Virus record (IMG/VR): IMGVR_UViG_3300033388_001512
Coordinates: 1 to 22,924 of that record
Source: a virus
Direction: 5' to 3' (one strand)
DNA length: 22,924 nucleotides
How positions within the stretch are numbered: position 1 is the first letter of the stretch; the number at the start of each line of letters is the position of its first letter. A program made the position numbers and the translations under genes. Positions 7,341 through 15,223 of this stretch are shown here, piece by piece. The notes below the pieces were generated by a model. It saw nothing but the letters and a program-made list of their open reading frames with translations. It searched no databases and was not told the DNA's origin.

Positions 7341-7696
7341 TATAGCCCTTTCTTCTTTAATTCTCCCGATAATCTAATTTTTATTGTTGGTATTACTTCT
7401 TTGGCAGGGTCTTCTAAATACTTGCCTTTTCTGCCCTTATTAAAATGATATTCCGGATGTTCATGTAATCTTAACGCGTATGGTGTATGGTAGCCGACCT
7501 CATACTCTGCGAAATCTACTTTTTCGTTACTACCGCTGTTTTGTAATCTACCGGTATCGTGAGGCACTTCTCTCCGGCTTCTTCTTAAAACCTCGTCACC
7601 AATTTCGCCCATTTCATCATCAATCGTTCCATTAACTACTTTAAGAGCTTTGTTTAAGTTTGCAGTAACATTGTCTATTCCTTCGATATTAGACAT
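7340..7696 (-). CDS. HK97 gp10-like head-tail joining protein
   Basis: A 118-residue protein with the common HK97-gp10-like pattern: an N-terminal helix ('NVTANLNKALKVVNG'), then 'VLRRSRREVPHDTGRLQNS' (the 'VP.DTG.L..S' signature), 'YEVGYHTPYALRLHEHPEYHF' with the aromatic-Leu-His-Glu segment, and 'GRKGKYLEDPAKEVIP' with a helical C-terminus. Its start overlaps the previous gene by 8 nt and its stop overlaps the next ATG. It probably works at the head-tail junction or in tail assembly, between closure protein and terminator. Confidence 0.85.
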   Translation of the reverse strand: MSNIEGIDNVTANLNKALKVVNGTIDDEMGEIGDEVLRRSRREVPHDTGRLQNSGSNEKVDFAEYEVGYHTPYALRLHEHPEYHFNKGRKGKYLEDPAKEVIPTIKIRLSGELKKKGL

Positions 7697-8003
7697 CGTA
7701 ATATTTTAGCATGCATTCTTTATGATGTTCATTTCCCAATTCGTCAAAATAGATATTAACACTTTCTATCTTATAACTTTCTTCGTTATATTCTAATATA
7801 TCACCCTCATTTGCCTCTGTGTTCGCATCTAAGAAGACTTTACCATCAAATACTATATCGATACCACTTTCGTCTTTTATATACTTACTTTCTAATTCTA
7901 ATCTACAATTAACTATACTCCCAAACCCATAGTTAACCTCGCCGAACTCATCAACTTTATTTCTGTTCTTCAATAATGCTTGTTGATTTAATAACTCTCT
8001 CAT
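7689..8003 (-). CDS. Head closure / head-tail adaptor protein
   Basis: A 104-residue beta-rich protein: 'KVDEFGEVNYGFGSIVNCRLE', then 'FDGKVFLDANTEANEGDILEYNEESYKIESV' and 'HHKECMLKYYDV'. The 'G..V.VFD.....EGD.L...G..Y.I..V' order is typical of small head-closure proteins (SPP1 gp16-like role). Its ATG overlaps the upstream stop as ATGA, a strong sign of coupled translation. It lies just after the connector gene and before the gp10-like gene, the usual place. No alternative role is suggested by sequence. Confidence 0.75.
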   Translation of the reverse strand: MRELLNQQALLKNRNKVDEFGEVNYGFGSIVNCRLELESKYIKDESGIDIVFDGKVFLDANTEANEGDILEYNEESYKIESVNIYFDELGNEHHKECMLKYYDV

Positions 8004-8683
8004 ATTATCCTGCCCGTTCTATCAATATAATCCATTAGATAATTCATTACATTCGGAGGTAGTTTTACCTCATTATCATAATTGAAAAATGTTTTACTCA
8101 CATTTCCAATTTTCAATGATTTTACTCTTGTGTCGCCATCATTATTTTCTTTGCCTTTAATTATCCATAATGCACATTCATAAACTGCAGTCTTAAACTG
8201 CTCCGGCAAAGGCCGGACTAATTGATATCGAGATGTCGAGTCTATCGCGCTGTCAAACTCCTCGCAAGTAATCTGGCCGGTAGAAACATCAAAGTCAGTA
8301 ATCCGCCTTACTTCGTTTTTATTAGTTCCGTCTATTATTCTCACAGCTCCATTATTCCAATAATCATCGTAATATGCTTCATCATCAGCTAATTCTGAGT
8401 CAATTAATGTTGTAGTAGAGCCGCTATCTGCAGTTCCACCAGACAAACTTTCTTCAGCATTAGGCATTTTTAGTGCTTGATTAGGTGTTAACTTCCAACC
8501 ATATCGAAAACTATTAATCAATCTAGTTGCTTCTATCAACGCTCTCTGTTTCTTGTTATCACTATTCTCAGTCCAATCAGTTACGTCAATTTTGTCATCA
8601 AAATAATCATTAGCCTCGTCTAGAGAAACAAAGCTATTAGCGAACATATCAGTTAGTGCATACTTAAACTTTTTTACTGCCAT
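8000..8683 (-). CDS. Head-tail connector (DnaT-like / gp6-like) with inserted beta domain
   Basis: A 227-residue adaptor below the portal. Residues 19-75 ('SFVSLDEANDYFDDKI', 'KKQRALIEATRLINSF', 'NQALKMP') and 158-227 ('LPEQFKTAVYECALWII', 'LPPNVMNYLMDYI') match the helical connector family sometimes annotated as DnaT-like. Between them, residues about 82-156 form an extra domain: 'GSTTTLIDSELADDEAYYDDYW', then 'GAVRIIDGTNKNEVRRITDFD', then 'TGQITCEEF'. This unit recalls a small beta domain I know from other virion proteins. Its start overlaps the glycosyltransferase gene upstream by 20 nt, so that cassette is translationally joined to the head genes. Confidence 0.8.
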   Translation of the reverse strand: MAVKKFKYALTDMFANSFVSLDEANDYFDDKIDVTDWTENSDNKKQRALIEATRLINSFRYGWKLTPNQALKMPNAEESLSGGTADSGSTTTLIDSELADDEAYYDDYWNNGAVRIIDGTNKNEVRRITDFDVSTGQITCEEFDSAIDSTSRYQLVRPLPEQFKTAVYECALWIIKGKENNDGDTRVKSLKIGNVSKTFFNYDNEVKLPPNVMNYLMDYIDRTGRII

Positions 8684-9506
8684 AACACTCCTTTACTATT
8701 TCCCAAAACTTTGCAGGAGCATTTTCCGTTTCTTTTTTTATCATATCATAATTAGAATAATCCCAACCATAACTCATTGCACCAATTCTATCATTATCTA
8801 CAATTAATCCACAACCGCACAGGTAAGCTTCTAATATAGTTCTGCCGAAAGGCTCATTCCAATTAGGTAAATGAATAAAATACTCATAACTCGAATACGC
8901 TTTCTTTTTAGCCTTTATTCCATTTAGAAATCCCATATATCTTAAATTACGATATTTGTTTAGCTCTACAATAACTTCGTGGTCGTGATTGCCATAGAAG
9001 TCGATATTATAATTCAAATTATTTAATGCGAAATCAACTATTCTGTCTAATCCCTTATGTTTAGAAAAATATCCTATCCATATAACGCTATTCTTCTTTC
9101 TATACACATTTTTGATCGGCTCGAAACCTATCACCGGACTTGGCACATATTTAACATTAGGACATTCAATCCCTATCGACTTATAATGCAAAGGACTCAA
9201 AAATATACTCGCTACTGCATTTCTAAATGGGTTTTTATGATTATCTAAACAGCTATAATCGTGTTCATATCTTATAAAGGGAACATTATCAGAAATCCAT
9301 TCTATATAATCAGAATGAAACTTCATTATATTATTAGTAATAGCCAAATCGACATTTTTTAATACTTTTTTGCTAAAATCATCAGGTCTTATTTTTATAA
9401 TCTTATACCCTAGCGACTCACCATATCTAATCATCTCCTCATTGGTCTGTTGAGCGCCTCCCTGATGTTCTTCTACAAAATAATCAGCTATCCAAGCTAT
9501 AATCAT
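8664..9506 (-). CDS. Glycosyltransferase, GT-B fold (GT4-like)
   Basis: A 280-residue predicted sugar transferase. The N-terminal half begins 'MIIAWIADYF' and has the acceptor-side 'HQGGAQQTNEEMIRYGE' segment (residues 14-30). The C-terminal half has 'VIWIGYFSKHKGLDRIVDFA' (141-160), a GT4-style donor domain start, and 'NEPFGRTILEAYLCGCGLIV' (217-236), the E-x7-E motif with E218 and E226 that contacts the nucleotide sugar. It is short for GT4 but both Rossmann halves are present. There are no membrane segments. It overlaps the methyltransferase before it by 23 nt and the connector after it by 20 nt. Acceptor is unknown; a virion protein is possible. Confidence 0.85.
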   Translation of the reverse strand: MIIAWIADYFVEEHQGGAQQTNEEMIRYGESLGYKIIKIRPDDFSKKVLKNVDLAITNNIMKFHSDYIEWISDNVPFIRYEHDYSCLDNHKNPFRNAVASIFLSPLHYKSIGIECPNVKYVPSPVIGFEPIKNVYRKKNSVIWIGYFSKHKGLDRIVDFALNNLNYNIDFYGNHDHEVIVELNKYRNLRYMGFLNGIKAKKKAYSSYEYFIHLPNWNEPFGRTILEAYLCGCGLIVDNDRIGAMSYGWDYSNYDMIKKETENAPAKFWEIVKECYGSKKV

Positions 9507-10092
9507 TGATAACCCTCATTAATAATTGCCCGTCACAAGGTATTTTCTCCCATTTTCTTTTTCCGATAACTTCCTGTATATCTTCCAATGTAATTAAGCT
9601 CTTGTGATTATCATATTCCATATTTATCTTTATATCTTCCTTAAAAAACTCTAACGGAGTTGAAATAATATGTTGCCTGCCATTATCCAGATTTCGTTTC
9701 AATGTATATAACGCAGTGTTCTTGTCTATATGTTCCAAAACATCAATCCACAAAATCAAATCGTATGTTTTTTTAATCTCTATGTCTTCTATCTTGCCTA
9801 TTTTTACAGAGTCATAAATGTTTTTGTTAATTTCCGATATTGCTCCGCTATATGCGTCTATACCGTCTATCTCTAAATGGCTAAGCTCCCCAGTCATACT
9901 CTCGACAGTGATCTGCAAATACTCCCTAGCCAAAAATCCGTATTTCCCATTTCCAAAACCGATATCCAATATAGATTTAGGCTTAATCCCCCACATCCAC
10001 CTTATAATATGAGGTATAGCCTCAGGACTGCTCGTCATCGTTCCTCGCTTTCCATTTTCCATTAATTTTTTCTTTAATTTGAACAATAGCAT
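9484..10092 (-). CDS. Class I SAM-dependent methyltransferase in glycosylation cassette
   Basis: Up to 202 residues. Motif I is clear ('ILDIGFGNGKYG', residues 41-52), followed by an acidic strand-end ('IDGIDAYSG', 75-83) and the 'YDLILWIDVLEHID' segment (110-123), all typical of a Rossmann methyltransferase using S-adenosylmethionine. It sits among glycosyltransferases and overlaps both neighbours, which suggests methylation of a sugar, as in glycan capping (inference). Two starts are plausible: ATG 10092 with AGGA 8 nt upstream, and ATG 10038 with GAGGA close by, giving 'MTSSPEAIPHIIRW'. The shorter form would overlap the previous gene by only 17 nt. Confidence 0.85.
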   Translation of the reverse strand: MLLFKLKKKLMENGKRGTMTSSPEAIPHIIRWMWGIKPKSILDIGFGNGKYGFLAREYLQITVESMTGELSHLEIDGIDAYSGAISEINKNIYDSVKIGKIEDIEIKKTYDLILWIDVLEHIDKNTALYTLKRNLDNGRQHIISTPLEFFKEDIKINMEYDNHKSLITLEDIQEVIGKRKWEKIPCDGQLLMRVINDYSLDS

Positions 10093-11413
10093 GGTCTGTT
10101 CCTATCAATTCAATATCGCCATCAATCCTTGCATTCAAATGAACACATTTAACCGACCAATCTATTACAGCCTTTTTGCCTTTGTTTTTAATATCTAACG
10201 CGAACAATACATCTGGTCCAGCGACAGCGCTTCTGCCACTACCATCAAATTTAACTTTCTCAAATACTCTGCTATCACACACAAAGCAATAAAACCCCCC
10301 ACCGCTTATTTCTTCTACACCTTTGTGCCTTAGTTGTTTGCTCCTGTGTCGCAGTATATCGCCATTTTCGCCTAAATCCATATCCCAAGCCCCAACCATT
10401 CTAAACTTCCATCTACTGACCTCTACGCCCTCAGCAAACCATATATTATCATCTAGTCTATCTTTTAATCTTGGTATTGCGTCTAACGCCGGGATAGTGT
10501 CATCTTCAATCATTGCATAATAAGGAGTTCTCAACATATCAACTGTAATATTCATATTCCTAGCGATAACTTTCCATCGTTTCTGGACAGTAGTCATTAT
10601 CTTTTCTTCATCGATAGTAATCATTCTGACACTATTCCAATTCTCTTGATCTGTTTCTAAAAACTCCCTCAAAATTCTATTTACGAATATATTGTTGCTA
10701 TTATCCAAAAATACCAAATCCATATTCCAAGTTTTCATTTCTTTCTTAGCCCGATCCAACCAATCTAAATACCTCAATATACAAAACTCTCTACTGAACG
10801 GAGTAAACAAAGTAATCTTGGCGTCTCTGTATCTGATAACGTGCTTCTCTCTTATTTTTTTCTCATTAATTTCAACATAATTATTATGTCTCCATAATTC
10901 TTTATTTAATAACCTGCCCGACTCAGTGACTAAAGTCACTTGCAACCAAAAATCCCAATCTTGGACATCTCTAAAATCCTCATCCCATATTGCGACATAT
11001 TTTCGATACAACATACCGCCTCTGATAGTGTCCTCTAACTCCAAAGAAGTCCTGAAAAACTCCAATCTGTTAATCATTGACTTGCCTTTCGCTCCACATT
11101 TTGAATAACAAAAATCTAATCCGAACTTTAATATAAAATTGACCTCCTCTTGCAAACATCCATCGAATAGCTCGTCTTTACTATCTAAAAACTTTATAAA
11201 TTCACCCTTTGACTTCGCAAACCCATAATTCCTGCATTTGTTAGCATTGTTAAAATTGACTTTATAAACATCAACATCATAACCACTCGAGACTTCGTAA
11301 TCGCAACCATCTAAAACTAAAATAACCTCCTTATTCACATCTTGTTTGAAAACGCTATCTAAGCACTTTTTGAGACCTTTTGCGGTTTTGCAATTTATAA
11401 TTACGCTAACCAT
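10022..11413 (-). CDS. Two-domain glycosyltransferase (GT2-like plus second GT-A-like domain)
   Basis: A 463-residue protein that looks like two fused GT-A domains. Residues 1-190 are GT2-like: 'MVSVIINCKT' opening, 'EVILVLDGCD' (29-38), 'FIKFLDSKDEL' with the metal-binding acidic pair (72-82), and 'DVQDWDFWLQV' (149-159) resembling the catalytic acid region. A second domain (about 198-430) starts 'AKITLFTPFSRE', has 'YYAMIEDDTIPALDAI' with an Asp-rich site at 303-305, and 'AGPDVLFALDIKNKGKKAVIDWSVKCVHL', here seen as 398-425 with a late His. It probably adds two sugars in sequence or makes a disaccharide (inference). It overlaps both neighbours; donors and acceptor are unknown. Confidence 0.85.
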   Translation of the reverse strand: MVSVIINCKTAKGLKKCLDSVFKQDVNKEVILVLDGCDYEVSSGYDVDVYKVNFNNANKCRNYGFAKSKGEFIKFLDSKDELFDGCLQEEVNFILKFGLDFCYSKCGAKGKSMINRLEFFRTSLELEDTIRGGMLYRKYVAIWDEDFRDVQDWDFWLQVTLVTESGRLLNKELWRHNNYVEINEKKIREKHVIRYRDAKITLFTPFSREFCILRYLDWLDRAKKEMKTWNMDLVFLDNSNNIFVNRILREFLETDQENWNSVRMITIDEEKIMTTVQKRWKVIARNMNITVDMLRTPYYAMIEDDTIPALDAIPRLKDRLDDNIWFAEGVEVSRWKFRMVGAWDMDLGENGDILRHRSKQLRHKGVEEISGGGFYCFVCDSRVFEKVKFDGSGRSAVAGPDVLFALDIKNKGKKAVIDWSVKCVHLNARIDGDIELIGTDHAIVQIKEKINGKWKARNDDEQS

Positions 11414-12627
11414 TTTATCACCAAGTCCCTAATAGTTTTTTTAATCCTGCTAAAGTCAAAATCATCGTTGAGGGGTAGTTTCTTTCTCATTTTGCTCACT
11501 TTTTTCACAATCCTCTCAAAATCCTCATAATCACCGAACTTAGCCATCTTAAAATAGTTTTCTGCTTCGGGGTGCTTCTCGATAATTTCTTTAGCAGTAG
11601 GGTATTCATAAAACACCACCGGAATACCGCAAGCCATAGCTTCTATTAACCACATTCCGAAACCCTCGAACTTACTAGAGTTAATCATCATTTTAGATTT
11701 TTTCATTATAGTAAACTTCTCATAATCCGAAGCTCCGAAATGAACATCGACTCTGTCTTTAATCCTCATCTCTGCTAATAATTTCTCCAAATCGCCCTGA
11801 TACGCGTAGCTAGTGATAATCTGTAATCTCCACTTGTCAGGTAGTTTGCTAAATGCCTTAAAGCTCTCTTTGAAGTTTTTACGATTAACAAACCTCCCGA
11901 CATAAACAACCCAATCTTTACGATCATAATCGGGAACAGAATGCAACACCCTTGAATTAACAACTGGGTATATAACTTCAAAGTCTTTTTTGTCTTTTTT
12001 CAACCACTTATAGGAATAGTCTCTGGTTAATTCAGAAACAGTCAATATCTTAATATCTCCTTTGAAACTAGTAATCTTATCAGCCATTGATTGCATATAT
12101 TCTCTTTCCATTGCATAATCCTCAGGCACGCATTTTTTGATATAAGGCAAGGCGTCAAATATATAACACATCACAGGCTTATTATATTTCTCAGCCAACT
12201 CAATAGCTCTTTCATTGCCGAATGTCGGAAAGCTAATATACAAATCAGCCAAAACGTCAAAATGTCTCTTGAAATCGTCAACTATATTTACATTTATGTT
12301 CTTATATAAACTAAAATCATTTTTGAATATAGGTTCTTTGTTGCTCCAATACTCGACATCAAATCCCATTAGTTCGCCTAACTCAGCCAAAGCGCATAAA
12401 AACTGATATCCGTTATATCTTCCCCCGGAATAAAAACTACAATTTTCCTCTATTACTGCTATTTTTTTATTCGCTATGGGATTTTTTATAGTATTAATCC
12501 CTTTTTTGTATTGATTATTATCGACTATCTCAAATCCAAACTCTTCGAGATGTTTTTTTATCTTCTCTTTCTCAGTAGCCTCATCAAACTCAATCATCTT
12601 TCCGTTTTTATTTTTCAGCCAAGTCAT
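11401..12627 (-). CDS. Glycosyltransferase, GT4-like, with short N-terminal extra domain
   Basis: A 408-residue GT-B enzyme. The first 35 residues ('MTWLKNKNGKMIEF' to 'GFEIV') form a separate small motif of the 'WLKNK.TG' kind seen at the ends of other phage proteins. The transferase proper begins near 53 ('NKKIAVIEENCSFYSGGRYNG'). 'WVVYVGRFVNRKNFKESFKAF' (239-259) marks the donor domain, and 'EGFGMWLIEAMACGIPVV' (321-338) is the E-x7-E motif. It overlaps the upstream gene by 20 nt and the next by 13 nt. I infer a role in building the same late glycan as its neighbours. No membrane anchor is visible. Confidence 0.88.
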   Translation of the reverse strand: MTWLKNKNGKMIEFDEATEKEKIKKHLEEFGFEIVDNNQYKKGINTIKNPIANKKIAVIEENCSFYSGGRYNGYQFLCALAELGELMGFDVEYWSNKEPIFKNDFSLYKNINVNIVDDFKRHFDVLADLYISFPTFGNERAIELAEKYNKPVMCYIFDALPYIKKCVPEDYAMEREYMQSMADKITSFKGDIKILTVSELTRDYSYKWLKKDKKDFEVIYPVVNSRVLHSVPDYDRKDWVVYVGRFVNRKNFKESFKAFSKLPDKWRLQIITSYAYQGDLEKLLAEMRIKDRVDVHFGASDYEKFTIMKKSKMMINSSKFEGFGMWLIEAMACGIPVVFYEYPTAKEIIEKHPEAENYFKMAKFGDYEDFERIVKKVSKMRKKLPLNDDFDFSRIKKTIRDLVIKWLA

Positions 12628-13570
12628 TAAACATCTCCTTTAGTTTCTCTGCCGTATTGGCATAAGAATAATTAAATGCGTGTTCCGAAGCTAGCCTGCC
12701 CATCTCTTTTGCTCTCTCCTTATTATCTACAACCCATTTCATTTTACGAGCAAGATCGCTTATAGAACATTTATACATTCTGCCACAATCCTCATTTTTA
12801 TAATGCGCATAGACCGCTTTAATTCTATTGCTGTCCACCTTAACCATACACTTCTTATCGAAATACTCGCTTATACCATGTCTATTAGGCACGATAGCTG
12901 TTATTCCCGAAGCCATAGCTTCCAAAGGAGTTATACCAAACCCTTCGCCCCTGCTCGGAAAGACAAAACAATCAGCTTTTTTCAATAACGCATACATCTC
13001 ATCATCTGAATATTCAGCTACGATACTTTCCATATTTTTGTATCTATGTAGCGGTGGAATTGTTCTTCCGTCTGCAATTCCTTTGAATATAATCCTTACA
13101 TCATCTCTACCTCGGAATGCTTTGTTGAATGCCTTAAACACCTCGTGCCAACCCTTTCTAACTGTAAAAGAGTCATAATGCAAAAATGTGAATACTTTTC
13201 TTTTCGGTCTCTCATGATACTTATAAATGTCACTATCATATCCCAACTGTATAACTTCTGTTTCGATACCATGCTTGAAAAACACATTACCGCAAAAATA
13301 ACTAGGGACAATCACTTTATCTGCATAGCTAATTGGCTCTGTGAAACGATCTGGGAGCTTATTCGTCTCGAACATAGTGTAGAGAACCTTATACCTTGCT
13401 TTGAGTTGTAAGATACTCGCTGGTGCAGAAAAACATAATCCGAAATCCCTTATTTTGTCATCCTCTTTTAATTCCAAACCCACCCTCGAACAATATTTCT
13501 TCAGGTTTTTCTTAGCCCTCCCATATCCATTGAGCTTGTCATTTTTTGTTGACAGAAATGTAACTTCCAT
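12608..13570 (-). CDS. Glycosyltransferase, GT4-like
   Basis: A 320-residue GT-B enzyme, the first gene of the glycosylation block after the capsid gene. 'LNGYGRAKKNLKKY' (13-26) is the N-terminal acceptor-side loop. 'TFLHYDSFTVRKGWHEVFKAF' (128-148) opens the donor domain and includes the 'RKGW' basic pair that usually contacts phosphates. 'SRGEGFGITPLEAMASGITAIVP' (206-228) has the E-x7-E motif (E209, E217). The start has AAAGG closely upstream ('AAAAGGAAAATG'). It is separated from the capsid gene by 58 nt without a good terminator, so it is probably transcribed with the head genes. Confidence 0.9.
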   Translation of the reverse strand: MEVTFLSTKNDKLNGYGRAKKNLKKYCSRVGLELKEDDKIRDFGLCFSAPASILQLKARYKVLYTMFETNKLPDRFTEPISYADKVIVPSYFCGNVFFKHGIETEVIQLGYDSDIYKYHERPKRKVFTFLHYDSFTVRKGWHEVFKAFNKAFRGRDDVRIIFKGIADGRTIPPLHRYKNMESIVAEYSDDEMYALLKKADCFVFPSRGEGFGITPLEAMASGITAIVPNRHGISEYFDKKCMVKVDSNRIKAVYAHYKNEDCGRMYKCSISDLARKMKWVVDNKERAKEMGRLASEHAFNYSYANTAEKLKEMFNDLAEK

Positions 13571-13628
13571 TTTCCTTTTATTAGAACTTACTCTGGTAGA
13601 GAAAGCCCGAAAGCTTCCTCATATCAAA

Positions 13629-14540
13629 CTAAGTCAACACTTCAACTGCGAATTCGTTTCTCTTTATTCCAACTCCGTAAAGAATATCAATCGATACAAT
13701 CTCAGCAAGAGCCTTGTGGTCGAATGAATGTATTACTCTAACAGCGATACCGGTCTCAGGATCGGTAACAACTGCACTTGAAATAACACCTTTTTTAGGC
13801 ATTTTAAGAGGTCGCATAGCTAGAACAAAAGCGTCTCTGGTAAATCCGACATTATGGGTAGAAACAGGAGAAGAACCAGAAGTAGGCATCTGAGTGTCTT
13901 CAAATATCTCCATTCCATATCTTTTGCCAAGATAAGCCTCTTTCATCGCAGCGCCTTGGTCGTCTATCCAAGCAGAGCTAGTAAACTTCTCTGTCTTTAA
14001 TAGAGCAGTAATATCCTTAGGGCCAAGCACCATATACTTAGGCATAAACTTAGGCACTTTATTCTTCACCAATTCTTCTCTAGCATCAGCAATCATATCA
14101 GCGGTGATATCTGTTCCGGCAGTTCCAACTTGGTCAGTAACAGAAGTAATCAATGCCAATAAGTCAGAGTCAACCTGATCTGCCATCAACATCAAACCCT
14201 GCTCAGCATAACCCGGTATTACAGAACCTTTAGTCATAGCCTCAGCGATATCTTCAACCTCGAAAGCAACAACTTTGTGCTTATCAAGAGTAATATCGAC
14301 CTTATCCTCACTTGGTCGAGTAACAGCAAAATCAGTGGCAGCATCTTTATCCTGAACTTCCAAATCGCCATACTTAGGGATTTGTAAAGTAGCGCCATAC
14401 TTAGAAAATTCACTTCCAATATCTTTTGAAACCAATGCAGGCATTACTGCATACTCTTTTAGATAGTTAATAGCTTCTTGAGCTATAACTGTAGGAGTCC
14501 AGTAAGTTACATCAGCTTGTCTTATATTTCCGTCAGCCAT
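13629..14540 (-). CDS. Major capsid protein
   Basis: A 303-residue coat protein directly after the scaffold. The sequence pattern is of the P22 coat-like branch of the HK97 fold: 'YWTPTVIAQEAINYLKEYAVMPALVSKDIGSEF' near the start (positions about 13-45), a strand 'GATLQIPKYGDL', 'DKHKVVAFEVEDIAEAMTKG' and the spine helix region 'YAEQGLMLMADQVDSDLLAL'. A-domain-like strands follow: 'KYMVLGPKDITALLKTEKF', 'GKRYGMEIFEDTQMP', 'GFTRDAFVLAMRPL', 'GIAVRVIHSFD' and 'AEIVSIDILYGVGIKRNEFAVEVL'. Length fits a compact capsid subunit. The start has AAAGG 6 nt upstream. It ends at TAG. It is a possible target of the glycosyltransferases encoded next to it (inference). Confidence 0.88.
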   Translation of the reverse strand: MADGNIRQADVTYWTPTVIAQEAINYLKEYAVMPALVSKDIGSEFSKYGATLQIPKYGDLEVQDKDAATDFAVTRPSEDKVDITLDKHKVVAFEVEDIAEAMTKGSVIPGYAEQGLMLMADQVDSDLLALITSVTDQVGTAGTDITADMIADAREELVKNKVPKFMPKYMVLGPKDITALLKTEKFTSSAWIDDQGAAMKEAYLGKRYGMEIFEDTQMPTSGSSPVSTHNVGFTRDAFVLAMRPLKMPKKGVISSAVVTDPETGIAVRVIHSFDHKALAEIVSIDILYGVGIKRNEFAVEVLT

Positions 14541-14542
14541 TA

Positions 14543-15187
14543 TTAACCTTTCTTAACTATTCTACCCTCCCTGATAGCTTTTAGAATGTCGTCCTTATTC
14601 TCTCGATAGAACTTCGGGTCATTCAACTGTTCTTCAGTGAAAGTAGTAGAACTGCCAGGATCTGCAGGATTAGAGCCTCCGCCGATATTATTCGTTTTTT
14701 TACCGAATAGATATGGCTTATTCTCTTTCAATTTTTCAACCTCTTTTTGGACTTCACTTTCATCGACTTCACCATTTTCGTCAACTTCTATTTTATCGCT
14801 TATTAACGACTTAATATCATTGGCGTCAACAGCTCCGCTAGATGTAGCTATATCCTTAATAGTTGAGTTTTTGTTACTCTCAACCATTTTCTTTTTAAGG
14901 TTATCAATCTCTTTCTGCTTTTTCTCGGCAAGTTCTTGGTATTTTTTTTCATCTTCCAATTTTTTGTTCTCTTCTTTTTCTCTGGCATCTTTTATCTCTT
15001 TAAGCTCTTTTCTACTAGCTTTTAGCTCATCTAAAATGCCTTTTTGCTTTCTCTGTTCTTCAGTCATCTTATTATCACCGTCTTTTTTGTCGCTATCGGT
15101 GCCAGCGTCTTTGTTTTTATCGATGTCTTTGTCATCGTCCTTTTTTTGGTCGGCTTTGGATTTGCCGTCTTTGTCTTTATCAGACAT
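14543..15187 (-). CDS. Capsid scaffold protein
   Basis: A 214-residue, extremely charged protein just before the capsid gene. Residues 1-50 are almost all Lys and Asp ('DKDKDGKSKADQKKDDDKD'). Residues about 42-110 form a long coiled coil ('ELKASRKELKEIKDAREKEE', 'ELAEKKQKEIDNLKKKM'). A Gly/Ser/Pro linker and a short helical C-terminus ('FTEEQLNDPKFYRENKDDILKAIREGRI') follow, the end that usually binds the coat protein. The start has GAGG 6 nt upstream. It should guide procapsid assembly and then leave the head. No protease domain is present in it. Confidence 0.88.
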   Translation of the reverse strand: MSDKDKDGKSKADQKKDDDKDIDKNKDAGTDSDKKDGDNKMTEEQRKQKGILDELKASRKELKEIKDAREKEENKKLEDEKKYQELAEKKQKEIDNLKKKMVESNKNSTIKDIATSSGAVDANDIKSLISDKIEVDENGEVDESEVQKEVEKLKENKPYLFGKKTNNIGGGSNPADPGSSTTFTEEQLNDPKFYRENKDDILKAIREGRIVKKG

Positions 15188-15223
15188 AATACCTCACTTT
15201 TTTGGTCAGTCATTAGGGGACTG

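Noticed and set aside
13571-13631. Readthrough extension of the capsid gene past its TAG, or a terminator after it
   Set aside because: A 16-codon open stretch after TAG is expected by chance, and the small dyads here (CTCT/AGAG, AAGC/GCTT) are too weak and lack a T-run.
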